The notes: a model not told the origin generated them from the sequence alone. Positions 1 through 6,783 are shown, numbered from the stretch's first letter. The stretch: 14,708 nt of DNA from an uncultured Clostridium sp. (GCA_900557165.1 USRS01000065.1:1-14708); one strand, 5' to 3'. Numbers and translations: made by a program.

Positions 1-266
1 ATAGAAATATATACCAAAAGCAAAGTAGAATTATTACATTTATTAAGTTGAAAATAATCACTTCACTTAAGGCAGAATATTTTCTTTAGTTCGTATTGTA
101 TTAATATTCTTCATTAAATCTGTTTAAAAATTTAAACTTATGTCTATTTTTATAATTTAAATCACATATATGGTATTAGTATAAATACTAAAAATAATAC
201 AACTAATATTACAAGTATTAAAACTGATATTAAAAATATTATTAATAAATTCGTTGTTAAACTCAT
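1..266 (-). pseudogene. Decayed second copy of the DUF2975 membrane protein gene
   Basis: Positions 1-75, read on the minus strand, encode ALSEVIIFNLINVII, which closely matches ALSEVVIFNLMNIIF of the intact DUF2975 protein at 1062-1547. Upstream the similarity continues at DNA level but the frame is broken: stops lie in every useful frame between about 75 and 165, and roughly 90 bases are missing relative to the intact gene. The 5' end survives at 266, with an AGGAGAGA ribosome site matching that of the intact copy and a hydrophobic first helix. The fragment continues past the window edge. It lies just downstream of the DUF2975/HTH/unknown operon, so it is probably an old tandem duplicate that decayed. 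Homology to the intact copy is seen directly; the duplication history is inferred. Confidence 0.7.
162..266 (-). CDS. Possible 34-residue single-helix membrane peptide
   Basis: An ATG at 266 follows the good ribosome site AGGAG (273-277) with normal spacing. It opens a 34-codon frame ending in TGA at 162. After the first six residues (MSLTTN) the product is almost wholly hydrophobic (Leu, Ile, Val, Phe) and would span the membrane once. The most economical reading is that it is the leftover first transmembrane helix of the decayed DUF2975 gene rather than a selected gene. It is 25 bases downstream of the 165-residue protein gene and would be co-transcribed, so translation is likely even if function is not. 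No family is recognised. Confidence 0.35.
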   Translation of the reverse strand: MSLTTNLLIIFLISVLILVILVVLFLVFILIPYM

Positions 267-291
267 ATATCTCTCCTAATTCCATTCATAT

Positions 292-789
292 TTAGTAAAT
301 ATTTTCTACAATATAAATTCTTTTTTCATCACTTATATAAATTAAATACAACTTAGAATCATCATGGTCGTCTATTTTTGCTATATATTTATATTTTTTA
401 TTAAAATCAATTTTATATTTTTCTGGTATCTTGACATTTTCTTCTTTTAAATATTGCAATACTTCTTTAATTTCTTCTTCTATGTTTTTATCTTTTTTAT
501 TCTTCCACTCAAAAGCATTACTTATAGTTTCTTCATTATCATACTTGTATACAGAGTACCTTTGCCCATCTCCATGAAAATTTGCACCACTATCTGTGTA
601 GTATATTTCTTTTCCACCTTCTGGTAAGCTTACATGCCAATTTTCATAGATTACATCTTTACTATCTAAAAAAAGTGCTCCATTACTCCATAAATCAAAT
701 AATATCTTTCCAAAAAATAATCCTATAATACCTATCAATATAGCCACAAAAACTAAAAATATTTTTAATATTTTCTTAATAATGTGCAT
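292..789 (-). CDS. Membrane-anchored protein of unknown function
   Basis: A 165-residue protein with basic residues (KK), then one strongly hydrophobic helix at about residues 8-30, then a soluble, charged region of about 130 residues. The helix is not followed by an evident signal-peptidase site or lipobox, so the protein is probably tethered with its C-terminal part outside the cell. The soluble part has a tyrosine-rich segment with GDGQRYSVYKYD (about 73-84) and an acidic/lysine-rich helix (about 95-118). It looks like hypothetical proteins common in clostridia, but I cannot name a family or function. The ribosome site GGGGGAG supports the ATG at 789. It lies 35 bases after the HTH gene, probably the third gene of the same operon. 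Confidence 0.8.
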   Translation of the reverse strand: MHIIKKILKIFLVFVAILIGIIGLFFGKILFDLWSNGALFLDSKDVIYENWHVSLPEGGKEIYYTDSGANFHGDGQRYSVYKYDNEETISNAFEWKNKKDKNIEEEIKEVLQYLKEENVKIPEKYKIDFNKKYKYIAKIDDHDDSKLYLIYISDEKRIYIVENIY

Positions 790-824
790 AAGACTTACTC
801 CCCCTTTATATTCATTATTTTCTA

Positions 825-1049
825 CTAATCAGTACTCTCCTCTTCATCTTGAACATATTCAAGAATATCTCCAGGCTGACAATCTAGTGCTTTACAAATT
901 TCATTTAATGTAGTAAATCTAACGGCCTTTGCCTTATTATTTTTTAATATGGATAAATTCGCCATAGTAATTCCCAACTTCTTTGAAAGTTCTGTTGCAC
1001 TCATTTTTCTCTTTGCCATCATTACATCTAAATTTACAATTATAGCCAT
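825..1049 (-). CDS. YozG-type Cro/CI-family HTH regulator
   Basis: A 74-residue DNA-binding protein, essentially one helix-turn-helix domain of the Cro/CI-like HTH_26 type. The pattern MSATELSKKLGITMANLSILKNNKAKAVRF (residues about 16-45) holds the scaffold and recognition helices, and LNEICKALDCQPGDILEY (about 48-65) is the usual closing signature. It ends in an acidic tail. In Firmicutes such YozG-like regulators very often sit beside DUF2975 membrane proteins, as here: it begins 12 bases after the DUF2975 stop, with an AAGGAGG ribosome site. It probably controls its own operon. The palindrome at 1604-1621 is a candidate site, but the binding is not shown by sequence alone. Confidence 0.92.
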   Translation of the reverse strand: MAIIVNLDVMMAKRKMSATELSKKLGITMANLSILKNNKAKAVRFTTLNEICKALDCQPGDILEYVQDEEESTD

Positions 1050-1061
1050 ATGTTTACCTCC

Positions 1062-1547
1062 TTAAATAGTTTTATCATTTTCATCTTTAATTTCTATAAC
1101 TCTTTCAAATAACTTAGATGAAACTAAAGCAAATACTCCTATAGCAAGGGATAAGAATGACACTAAAATACAGCTTAAAATAGTTATTGCATAAATATAT
1201 ATATCAAATGCAAAGTAAAAAATTATATTCATTAAGTTAAAAATAACAACTTCACTTAAAGCACAATAAGCAATATTATTTATATACTTGGGAATGCTTT
1301 TTGAAAATGGATTTTTGCTTGTCATATGAGTACATAATTTTTTTAAATTAAACAGTGCTGTTACATAAGGTAGGGCACAAATATAAATTCCTACTGTTAT
1401 ATTTATTATAAATTTTGACTGTATATTTATATCTGAACTTTTGCTAAGTGCTCCCAATATAAATGGTATCCCTGATAATAAAATTAAAGTCAATATTATA
1501 CCTACTACAACTATAATATTTAAAATTTTAGAATAATTTTTTTTCAT
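1062..1547 (-). CDS. DUF2975 family membrane protein
   Basis: A 161-residue integral membrane protein with four predicted helices (about residues 8-32, 44-66, 88-112 and 118-146). The loop between helices 2 and 3 has NPFSKSIPKYINNIAYCALSE, the part most typical of DUF2975. The function of the family is unknown; it is repeatedly found paired with a YozG-type HTH regulator and has been regarded as a possible sensor or partner of it. The ATG at 1547 is preceded by AGGAGAGA. It is the first gene of the minus-strand operon and is divergent from the membrane protein gene at 1732. A decayed relative lies at 1-266. Confidence 0.88.
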   Translation of the reverse strand: MKKNYSKILNIIVVVGIILTLILLSGIPFILGALSKSSDINIQSKFIINITVGIYICALPYVTALFNLKKLCTHMTSKNPFSKSIPKYINNIAYCALSEVVIFNLMNIIFYFAFDIYIYAITILSCILVSFLSLAIGVFALVSSKLFERVIEIKDENDKTI

Positions 1548-1575
1548 TTTGTTCTCTCCTTTTTTATATTCTCTA

Positions 1576-1621
1576 ATTATATTAACTCATTTTTTATAAA
1601 AACACAATAAATTTTTATTGT
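1576..1621 (-). promoter_or_regulatory. Putative promoter and palindromic operator of the DUF2975-HTH operon
   Basis: A TATAAT -10 box (minus strand, 1576-1581) lies about 30 bases upstream of the DUF2975 start. The palindrome ACAATAAA-TT-TTTATTGT (1604-1621) begins 22 bases further upstream, covering or adjoining where the -35 box must be; no clear -35 hexamer is seen. The position suits a repressor site for the HTH protein of the operon. The palindrome is seen directly; the regulator assignment is inference, and A+T-rich palindromes arise easily in such DNA. Confidence 0.4.
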
Positions 1622-1638
1622 TTTTCGATAAACATTTA

Positions 1639-1667
1639 TTGATAAACTATTAATATCTTGTTATAAT
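1639..1667 (+). promoter_or_regulatory. Sigma-A promoter of the 212-residue membrane protein gene
   Basis: TTGATA (1639-1644) and TATAAT (1662-1667) are separated by exactly 17 bases, a near-consensus housekeeping promoter. Transcription would begin near 1674, leaving a leader of about 58 bases before the ATG at 1732. Confidence 0.75.
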
Positions 1668-1731
1668 CATATCAATAAAATTCATTGTTAAATAAATATT
1701 ATTTAAAATTCGATAAGAAAGTGAGATAAAA

Positions 1732-2370
1732 ATGATAAATTTTTTGAAACAAGTAAGAGACGAAGATAGGACTTTAACATTCTCTAAAAAGATAGTCAAT
1801 ACAACAATGATATTGGTTTTGGGAATTTTACTAGGGATTTTTTCTAAATATCTTGATAATATGACTTTATCTGATAATATATGGTGGCATAATATTTTAG
1901 AGTTTCTTGATTTAGGAAATGTCTTCTCTATGTTGGGTATTTGGCTCTTAATAGCATTATGTATATCTATATATAGCACTACACCATTGAGAGCAAGTAC
2001 TAATGTTTTTTTATTTTTCTTAGGTATGAACATTACTTATCATTTATATACTATTGTATTTGCTGGATTTAATCCTCTTAATTATATGATGATATGGTAT
2101 GGTCTAACTTTATTTTCACCTATCTTAGCATTTATATGTTGGTATTCAAAAGGTAATGGTATAATACCTATGATAATTAGGATATGTATCATTACAGTAA
2201 TGATATTATGTTCTTTTTACATTGGAATGTGGTATTTTGATTTTGTAAGTATAATAGATACAATAATCTTTATAGCTACATTAGTAGTTTTATATGATAC
2301 AGCAAAGAAAACTTTAATAGAGCTAACAGTTGCTTTAATAGTAGCGTTCATAATAAGACTTTTCATATAG
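1732..2370 (+). CDS. Multi-pass integral membrane protein of unknown function
   Basis: A 212-residue protein with a short basic/acidic N-terminus (residues 1-20) and about six hydrophobic helices (roughly 24-42, 62-82, 88-108, 118-140, 147-185 as a pair or long segment, and 188-211). I recognise no catalytic motif, binding signature or named family, so no function is given. The ATG is preceded by AGAAAGTGAG, a moderate ribosome site. It stands alone between a strong upstream promoter and the hairpin terminator at 2382-2419, convergent with the symporter gene. Membrane topology is the only property the sequence supports. Confidence 0.8.
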   Translation: MINFLKQVRDEDRTLTFSKKIVNTTMILVLGILLGIFSKYLDNMTLSDNIWWHNILEFLDLGNVFSMLGIWLLIALCISIYSTTPLRASTNVFLFFLGMNITYHLYTIVFAGFNPLNYMMIWYGLTLFSPILAFICWYSKGNGIIPMIIRICIITVMILCSFYIGMWYFDFVSIIDTIIFIATLVVLYDTAKKTLIELTVALIVAFIIRLFI

Positions 2371-2381
2371 TTTTGATAAAC

Positions 2382-2419
2382 AAAAAAGTAGGAGTAATAT
2401 CAATGTATACTCCTACTTT
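2382..2419. terminator. Bidirectional terminator between convergent genes
   Basis: A 12-bp perfect stem, AAAGTAGGAGTA (2385-2396) with TACTCCTACTTT (2408-2419), and an 11-base loop. On the minus strand the stem runs into TTTTTT, so it is strongest as the terminator of the symporter gene ending at 2425. It may also stop the plus-strand gene ending at 2370. Confidence 0.85.
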
Positions 2420-2424
2420 ATCTA

Positions 2425-3798
2425 TTAAGCTATTTTACGTTCTTTTTTATTTTCTTTTTTCATTGAACTATCTACTACTATGGAAGCTGCCATTGCTCCA
2501 TTTACATTTAACATAGTTCTTCCCATATCAAGTATTGGATCTATAGCAATTATTGCTCCAGCTAGTGGGAAGTATGCCCCCATTCCCATTCCTGAAATTA
2601 CTACTGATACTGACATTGTAGCTGTTCCTGGTATACCTGCTATTCCAAGAGAACTAATTGTTATTACTATTATAAGCATTACATAAAATGTAAAGTTCAT
2701 TTCAACGCCCGCCATATTAGCAAGCATCACACTTACTAATGCTGGGTAAATTCCTGCACATCCATTCATACCCATATTTGAACCTAAACTTGTTACAAAG
2801 CTGGCAGTTCCTGAATCCACATCCATATTTTCTGTTAAAACTTCTAAAGTAACAGGTAGTGTTCCAAGACTTGAACGTGATGTAAATGCTAATATTAAAG
2901 CTTTTGAAGCATTTTTAATATAAGTTAGAGGATTCATTCCACTTAAAGTAATTATAACTAAGTGAACAACAAACATAATTGCCACACTTATGTATAATGC
3001 TAAGATGAAATCTACCACATCAAGTAAAGATTTAACTCCTCTACTTGCTATAGTACTTGCCATAAGTGGTACTACTGCATAAGGCATAAGTTTGATTACT
3101 GTTATAGCTACTGAAACTATTATTTTATAAAAAGCTTCCACAAAATCCATAAATGGTTTTATAATATCTAAATATTTTTTTGATAATCTTCTAATAGCTA
3201 GTCCTAAAAATGATGCAAATATTACTACAGCTACTGTATTTCCATCAGCCATAACTTTTACTGGGTTAGAAGGAAGTAATCCTCTTATAGTATCCGGTAA
3301 AGAAGTTATTTCTCTAAGTTCTTCACTTGTACTTACCGCCTGAATAGAAGAAGATCCTAAATTAAATATTTTTGCAACTATAACTGCAATTATTGCTGCC
3401 ATAGCAGTAGTTGCAAAGAACATAAACATAGATTTAAATGTTAATTTTCCTAAATTATCTTCTTTCATATTCATAATAACTCTGATAATAGAAACTAAAA
3501 CTAAAGGTACTACTATCATTTTTAATAAATCCATAAATCCATTTCCAAATAGTCCATACCAAGTACTAACTTCATTTATCCATGTAATTTCTCCTGGATT
3601 ATCTGGAAACTTAGCAACTAATTGTATAAATACTCCAAGTGCCAATCCTATAAATATGGAAATTATCATTAGTTTTGTAAATTTAAATTTCTTGCTCATT
3701 TTGTTTATTATAAAAAATAAACCTACTAATATAATGACCATACCTACAGAATATAAGTTAGTCATCATTAAAAATTGTGATAAAAATGTATTATTCAT
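2425..3798 (-). CDS. tcyP: Sodium/proton-coupled cystine symporter, TcyP type
   Basis: A 457-residue dicarboxylate/amino acid:cation symporter (SDF superfamily, GltPh fold), close in length and pattern to Bacillus TcyP. Seen in it: the N-terminal helix followed by STWYGLFGNGFMDLLKMIVVPLVLVSI (about 78-104), the hairpin signature SRSSLGTLPVT (about 307-317), the unwound-helix region NMGMNGCAGIYPA (about 341-353), and DMGRTMLNVNG (about 424-434). The cysteine-containing NGCAGIYPA form is typical of cystine carriers rather than glutamate carriers. The start is the ATG at 3798, with ribosome site GGGAGG; an upstream in-frame TTG at 3825 lies inside an operator and has no ribosome site. It shares its operator with cysK-cysE, which supports a cystine role. 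Other small zwitterionic substrates remain possible. Confidence 0.85.
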   Translation of the reverse strand: MNNTFLSQFLMMTNLYSVGMVIILVGLFFIINKMSKKFKFTKLMIISIFIGLALGVFIQLVAKFPDNPGEITWINEVSTWYGLFGNGFMDLLKMIVVPLVLVSIIRVIMNMKEDNLGKLTFKSMFMFFATTAMAAIIAVIVAKIFNLGSSSIQAVSTSEELREITSLPDTIRGLLPSNPVKVMADGNTVAVVIFASFLGLAIRRLSKKYLDIIKPFMDFVEAFYKIIVSVAITVIKLMPYAVVPLMASTIASRGVKSLLDVVDFILALYISVAIMFVVHLVIITLSGMNPLTYIKNASKALILAFTSRSSLGTLPVTLEVLTENMDVDSGTASFVTSLGSNMGMNGCAGIYPALVSVMLANMAGVEMNFTFYVMLIIVITISSLGIAGIPGTATMSVSVVISGMGMGAYFPLAGAIIAIDPILDMGRTMLNVNGAMAASIVVDSSMKKENKKERKIA

Positions 3799-3817
3799 AA
3801 TTCCTCCCAAAATCCTT

Positions 3818-3866
3818 ATTATCAAAATGATAATAGAATTGTATCATTATCATTTTGATAATGCAA
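3818..3866 (-). promoter_or_regulatory. Symporter promoter with two palindromic operators
   Basis: On the minus strand, TTGCAT (3861-3866) and TACAAT (3838-3843, extended by an upstream TG) are 17 bases apart. The 17-base palindrome ATTATCAAAATGATAAT covers 3846-3862, so it fills the spacer and overlaps the -35 edge. A second copy, in the inverse orientation, covers 3818-3834, just downstream of the -10 at the expected start of transcription. Starts of the two copies are 28 bases apart. A protein bound here would block polymerase, so this is a repressor arrangement. The same element is found before cysK. Confidence 0.85.
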
Positions 3867-3896
3867 CAGTTTTTTATAATTTCTTTAGATTTATAC

Positions 3897-3938
3897 AAAA
3901 AGAGCCTTACAAATTTAAATATTTGCAAGGCTCTTTTT
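3897..3938. terminator. Terminator of the zinc-ribbon protein gene
   Basis: Inverted repeat AAAAAGAGCCTT...AAGGCTCTTTTT (about 3897-3908 and 3927-3938), with the stem continued inward by CAAAT/ATTTG and one mismatch. T-runs lie on both sides. It abuts the stop codon of the gene ending at 3940 and separates it from the symporter promoter. Confidence 0.85.
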
Positions 3939-3939
3939 C

Positions 3940-4350
3940 TTAACTTTTCTTTATAAAATCCACTCCACATTTAGGACAGTGTATAGATATTTTTCCTTTA
4001 TTTTTAGGCACTCTAACTTTTTGTTTACATGACGGACATTTGAAAAAAGCATAAGTTTTCTTTTCTTCATTGTGTTTTTTTCTCTTTGCCATTTTTACTT
4101 TATATTGACTTCTATATGATAAATATGAATCTCTTTCTGATAGTCTTTTACCGATATTTTTAGAAAATATTCTATAATATACAGATATTGCTAAACATAT
4201 ACTTATATAATAAAATGTCTCACTAATATAAGTAATTCCCTTAGTAAATAGTGATATTATTAAGCTTCCTATTACTAATTTAAATATAAATTGATTTAAT
4301 TCATCATTTCCATATCTTCCATACATGAATTTATTTAATTTTTCTCTCAT
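3940..4350 (-). CDS. Membrane protein with C-terminal zinc ribbon
   Basis: A 136-residue protein. After a basic N-terminus come two hydrophobic helices (about residues 21-40 and 45-62), then a long basic linker rich in Lys/Arg (about 68-100), and a C-terminal zinc ribbon with CPSC (about 105-108) and CPKC (about 125-128) separated by RVPKNKGKISI. The four cysteines make a treble of the kind that binds one zinc ion; the basic face suggests nucleic acid or phospholipid contact, but this is inference. The start is taken as the ATG at 4350 because AGGGAG lies six bases before it; the ATG at 4368 would place that ribosome site inside the coding region. Similar short proteins are common in clostridia and have no known role. 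Confidence 0.82.
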   Translation of the reverse strand: MREKLNKFMYGRYGNDELNQFIFKLVIGSLIISLFTKGITYISETFYYISICLAISVYYRIFSKNIGKRLSERDSYLSYRSQYKVKMAKRKKHNEEKKTYAFFKCPSCKQKVRVPKNKGKISIHCPKCGVDFIKKS

Positions 4351-4457
4351 TTTACTCTCCCTTGTCATTCTATTGTAGAAATTTTATCATATATAAATAT
4401 TTTTAACAATAATTATTATTTGAATAAAGTAATTATTTCAATAAGTAAACATATACT

Positions 4458-4485
4458 AAAAAAGAGAGGCAAGCCTCTCTTTTTT
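4458..4485. terminator. Terminator of the cysK-cysE operon
   Basis: A perfect 13-bp stem, AAAAAAGAGAGGC (4458-4470) with GCCTCTCTTTTTT-type partner (4473-4485), closing on two bases and flanked by T-runs on both strands. It lies just downstream of the cysE stop at 4490. Confidence 0.92.
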
Positions 4486-4489
4486 ACAT

Positions 4490-5056
4490 TTATATAAAAT
4501 ATACTATATCATCTGCTTCTTGTTCTACTACTTTATAACGATTAGATTTTATTTTTGCAGGAATTCCCACTGCTGTAGAGTATTCTGGCATATCACTTAG
4601 TACTACGGAATTTGCACCTATTTTACAATGATTACCTATATTTACTGGGCCAAGTATTTTTGCACCAGAACCTACCACTATATCATTACCTAATGTTGGG
4701 TGTCTCTTAAATTCTTTTTCATTTCCTGTGGCACCTATAGTAGCACCTTGATATATGGTAACTCTATCTCCAATTATGGAGGTTTCTCCTATAACTACGC
4801 CACTACCATGATCTATTAATGTTCCCATTCCTATAGTAGCGCCTGGATGAATTTCAATTCCTGTAAAAAATCTTGCCAACTGAGATATTGCTCTAGCAAT
4901 AAAAAATCTTTTCTTTTTATAAAAAAAGTGTGATACTCTATACATCATTAAACAGTGGACTGAAGGATATAATAAAAAGACTTCTACTTTACTTCTAGCT
5001 GCTGGGTCATTTTCCAAAATAAAATTTATATCTGCTTTAGTATGTTCAAAAAGCAT
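4490..5056 (-). CDS. cysE: Serine O-acetyltransferase
   Basis: A 188-residue enzyme that transfers the acetyl group of acetyl-CoA to L-serine, giving O-acetylserine for cysteine synthesis in the cytoplasm. The N-terminal helical region has DPAARSKVEVFLLYPSVHCLMMYR (17-40). The C-terminal left-handed beta-helix begins at IEIHPGATIG (67-76) and shows IDHGSGVVIGET (81-92), with the catalytic-type Asp82-His83 pair, and RHP (118-120) at the serine/CoA site. GIPAKI (164-169) closes the domain. It is the short Firmicute form, lacking the long N-terminal extension of the enteric enzyme. The start ATG at 5056 follows AAGGAGGG and is 12 bases from the cysK stop, so the two are one operon. The C-terminus ends in Ile, as is typical of CysE tails that bind CysK. 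Confidence 0.96.
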   Translation of the reverse strand: MLFEHTKADINFILENDPAARSKVEVFLLYPSVHCLMMYRVSHFFYKKKRFFIARAISQLARFFTGIEIHPGATIGMGTLIDHGSGVVIGETSIIGDRVTIYQGATIGATGNEKEFKRHPTLGNDIVVGSGAKILGPVNIGNHCKIGANSVVLSDMPEYSTAVGIPAKIKSNRYKVVEQEADDIVYFI

Positions 5057-5068
5057 GATTATCCCTCC

Positions 5069-5965
5069 TTAAAAAATACCCATGGACATATATTTATCTA
5101 CTCCATCGGGAGCCACTGTAGCTATTTTTTTATCTGGATATTTTTTAGAAATTTCTATAGATCCAAAGATATTTGCCCCGGAAGATATTCCAACTAAAAT
5201 TCCTAATTTATTTGCCATTAATCTTACTATTTCAAATGCATCTTCATTACTTACTGTTATTACTTTATCTACTATATTTTCATCATAATTTTTTGGTATA
5301 AAATTGGCACCTATCCCCTGTATTTTATGTGCTCCAGCCTTTTTTTGTGTTATAAGTGGTGAGGATTTCGGTTCTATACCTATTACTTTAACATTTTCAT
5401 TTTGTTCTTTTAAAAATTTTCCTATACCACTTATAGTCCCACCAGATCCAATACCCGCAATAACCACATCCACATCAGGTAATTCTTTATATATTTCAGG
5501 CCCTGTAGCTTCATAATGAATTCTTGGATTGTCTTCATTTTCAAATTGACCTAAGTTTACATAGTTTTTATTTTCTTTTAATAGATCATTTAATTTTTCT
5601 ATGGAACCGTTCATTCCTTTAGAACCTTCAGTTAAAATTAACTCAGCTCCAAAAGCCTTTACTAGTTGTCTTCTTTCCATACTCATAGTTTCAGGCATTA
5701 TAATAATTACCTTATATCCTTTTAACTTACCTACCATAGCAAGTGCTATTCCTGTATTTCCACTAGTTGCTTCTACTAAAACACTTTCTTTATTTAAAAT
5801 CCCCTTTCTCTCTGCTCCTTCAACCATGGAAAGAGCTATTCTATCTTTAATACTTCCTGCTGGATTATATTTTTCCAATTTTACATAGACATTTTTATAT
5901 CCTATCTTATCTAATGAAATCATAGGTGTATTTCCTATTAAATCTAATCCACCTTTATATATCAT
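5069..5965 (-). CDS. cysK: Cysteine synthase (O-acetylserine sulfhydrylase)
   Basis: A 298-residue PLP enzyme of fold type II that makes L-cysteine from O-acetylserine and sulfide. Visible motifs: NPAGSIKDR (34-42), with Lys40 the expected Schiff-base lysine; the substrate loop TSGNTG (67-72); PETMSMERR (91-99); the glycine-rich phosphate-binding GIGSGGTISG (171-180); and GISSGA (259-264), whose serine contacts the pyridine nitrogen. Length is normal. The start is the ATG at 5965, eight bases after GGGGG; an in-frame TTG at 5980 would put that site inside the coding region. It is the first gene of the cysK-cysE operon under the paired operators at 6019-6062. Specialised variants such as O-acetylhomoserine or cystathionine-forming enzymes are less likely given cysE next door. 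Confidence 0.95.
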   Translation of the reverse strand: MIYKGGLDLIGNTPMISLDKIGYKNVYVKLEKYNPAGSIKDRIALSMVEGAERKGILNKESVLVEATSGNTGIALAMVGKLKGYKVIIIMPETMSMERRQLVKAFGAELILTEGSKGMNGSIEKLNDLLKENKNYVNLGQFENEDNPRIHYEATGPEIYKELPDVDVVIAGIGSGGTISGIGKFLKEQNENVKVIGIEPKSSPLITQKKAGAHKIQGIGANFIPKNYDENIVDKVITVSNEDAFEIVRLMANKLGILVGISSGANIFGSIEISKKYPDKKIATVAPDGVDKYMSMGIF

Positions 5966-6010
5966 TTTTATTACCCCCAATATTTTATTTATTACCCTTT
6001 TAATAACATT

Positions 6011-6062
6011 ATTGTAGCATTATCATTTTGATAACACAAGCAATAATTATCAAAATGATAAT
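6011..6062 (-). promoter_or_regulatory. cysK-cysE promoter with two palindromic operators
   Basis: On the minus strand, TTGTGT (6034-6039) and TACAAT (6011-6016, with an extending TG) are 17 bases apart. The element GTTATCAAAATGATAAT (plus coordinates 6019-6035) fills the spacer, exactly as in the symporter promoter. A second, perfect copy lies upstream at 6046-6062, starts 27 bases apart. Single TGATAAT half-sites follow at 6075-6081 and 6106-6112, towards the divergent regulator promoter. The layout implies repression of cysK-cysE, with the second site stabilising binding and possibly touching the regulator's own promoter. Confidence 0.85.
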
Positions 6063-6128
6063 TCGTAATTATACTGATAATTTTATTTTCTCAAAAGATT
6101 AAAATTGATAATAATTCGCAATAATTTA

Positions 6129-6137
6129 TGGTATACT
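6129..6137 (+). promoter_or_regulatory. Extended -10 promoter of the regulator gene
   Basis: TGgTATACT (6129-6137) is an extended -10 element about 47 bases upstream of the regulator's TTG start. No good -35 box lies at the usual distance; the TGATAAT half-site at 6106-6112 is nearby, compatible with self-regulation. Confidence 0.5.
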
Positions 6138-6183
6138 TAAGAAAACCACATTTTTTAAATAAAATATGTTGGGAGGTTTAAAC

Positions 6184-6783
6184 TTGAAACTTAATGATAT
6201 AACTAATTATATACAGAGTATTTGTCAAAATATATCCACAGTTTTAGATGTGGATGTTACTGTAGTTTCTAAAGATTTAGTTAGAATTGCAGGTACGGGA
6301 ATTTTTGAAGATAAAATCAACGAAAAGATATCAGATAATTCAGCCTTCTCAAAAGTATTAAATTCTGGTGAAACTTATATTATAAATCGTGAACTTGACC
6401 ATAGTTGTAAGATTTGTATTCATAACAAAGACTGCAAAGAACTAGCCGATATTTGTACTCCAATAAGATTAGGTAATAATAATTTAGGAATTTTAGGTAT
6501 AGCAGCCTTCACTGAAGAACAAAAAAATAAAATCCTTTCTAAAGATCAAGAATTATGTGAATTTATAAATAGTATGTCTAATTTAATTTCTTATAAACTA
6601 GATGAATTATATAAAGAAGAAATAAAAACTGTGGAACAATTAGAAAAAGAAGAAATTGAAAAAGCAATAAAAAAATACGGCAATAATACTCAAGAAATGA
6701 AACAAGTAGCTAAAGCTTTAGATATTGGAATTGCTACTTTATACAGAAAAGTAAAAAAATATAATATTAAAACAGAAGAATAA
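6184..6783 (+). CDS. Stand-alone GAF/PAS-type sensor with Fis-type HTH
   Basis: A 199-residue transcriptional regulator. Residues about 1-140 form a sensory domain like the N-terminal part of clostridial sigma-54 activators. It carries four cysteines spaced CX2CX5CX6C (Cys75, 78, 84, 91), followed by TPIRLGNNNLGILGIAAF, the usual core strand of such domains. Residues about 152-195 form a Fis/HTH_8 domain (KAIKKYGNNTQEMKQVAKALDIGIATLYRKVKKY). The AAA+ domain that would contact sigma-54 is absent, so it cannot be a classical activator. The cysteine set could hold a metal or iron-sulfur centre or act as a thiol switch; this is inference. The start is the TTG at 6184, seven bases after GGGAGG; an ATG at 6166 would lie before that site. 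It is divergent from cysK and shares the intergenic operators, which makes it the local candidate for controlling the cysteine genes. Confidence 0.8.
   Translation: MKLNDITNYIQSICQNISTVLDVDVTVVSKDLVRIAGTGIFEDKINEKISDNSAFSKVLNSGETYIINRELDHSCKICIHNKDCKELADICTPIRLGNNNLGILGIAAFTEEQKNKILSKDQELCEFINSMSNLISYKLDELYKEEIKTVEQLEKEEIEKAIKKYGNNTQEMKQVAKALDIGIATLYRKVKKYNIKTEE

Noticed and set aside
1650..2033. A 127-codon minus-strand frame over the 212-residue membrane protein gene
   Set aside because: It lies over a promoter and coding region with better start signals on the plus strand, shows no family resemblance, and has the low-complexity look of an antisense frame.
3799..3825. TTG start adding nine residues to the symporter
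   Set aside because: This start falls inside the operator and within the likely untranslated leader, while the ATG at 3798 has a proper GGGAGG site.
3818..3862. Fur-type iron box
   Set aside because: The arms ATTATCA...TGATAAT look like Fur half-sites but are in the opposite order (Fur has TGATAAT-N-ATTATCA), and the controlled genes are for cysteine, not iron.
5082..5888. Three plus-strand frames across cysK
   Set aside because: They are antisense to a well-recognised enzyme gene and have no ribosome sites.
5966..6183. T-box or SAM riboswitch before cysK
   Set aside because: The leader between the promoter and cysK is only about 40 bases, too short for either, and no such conserved segments are seen.
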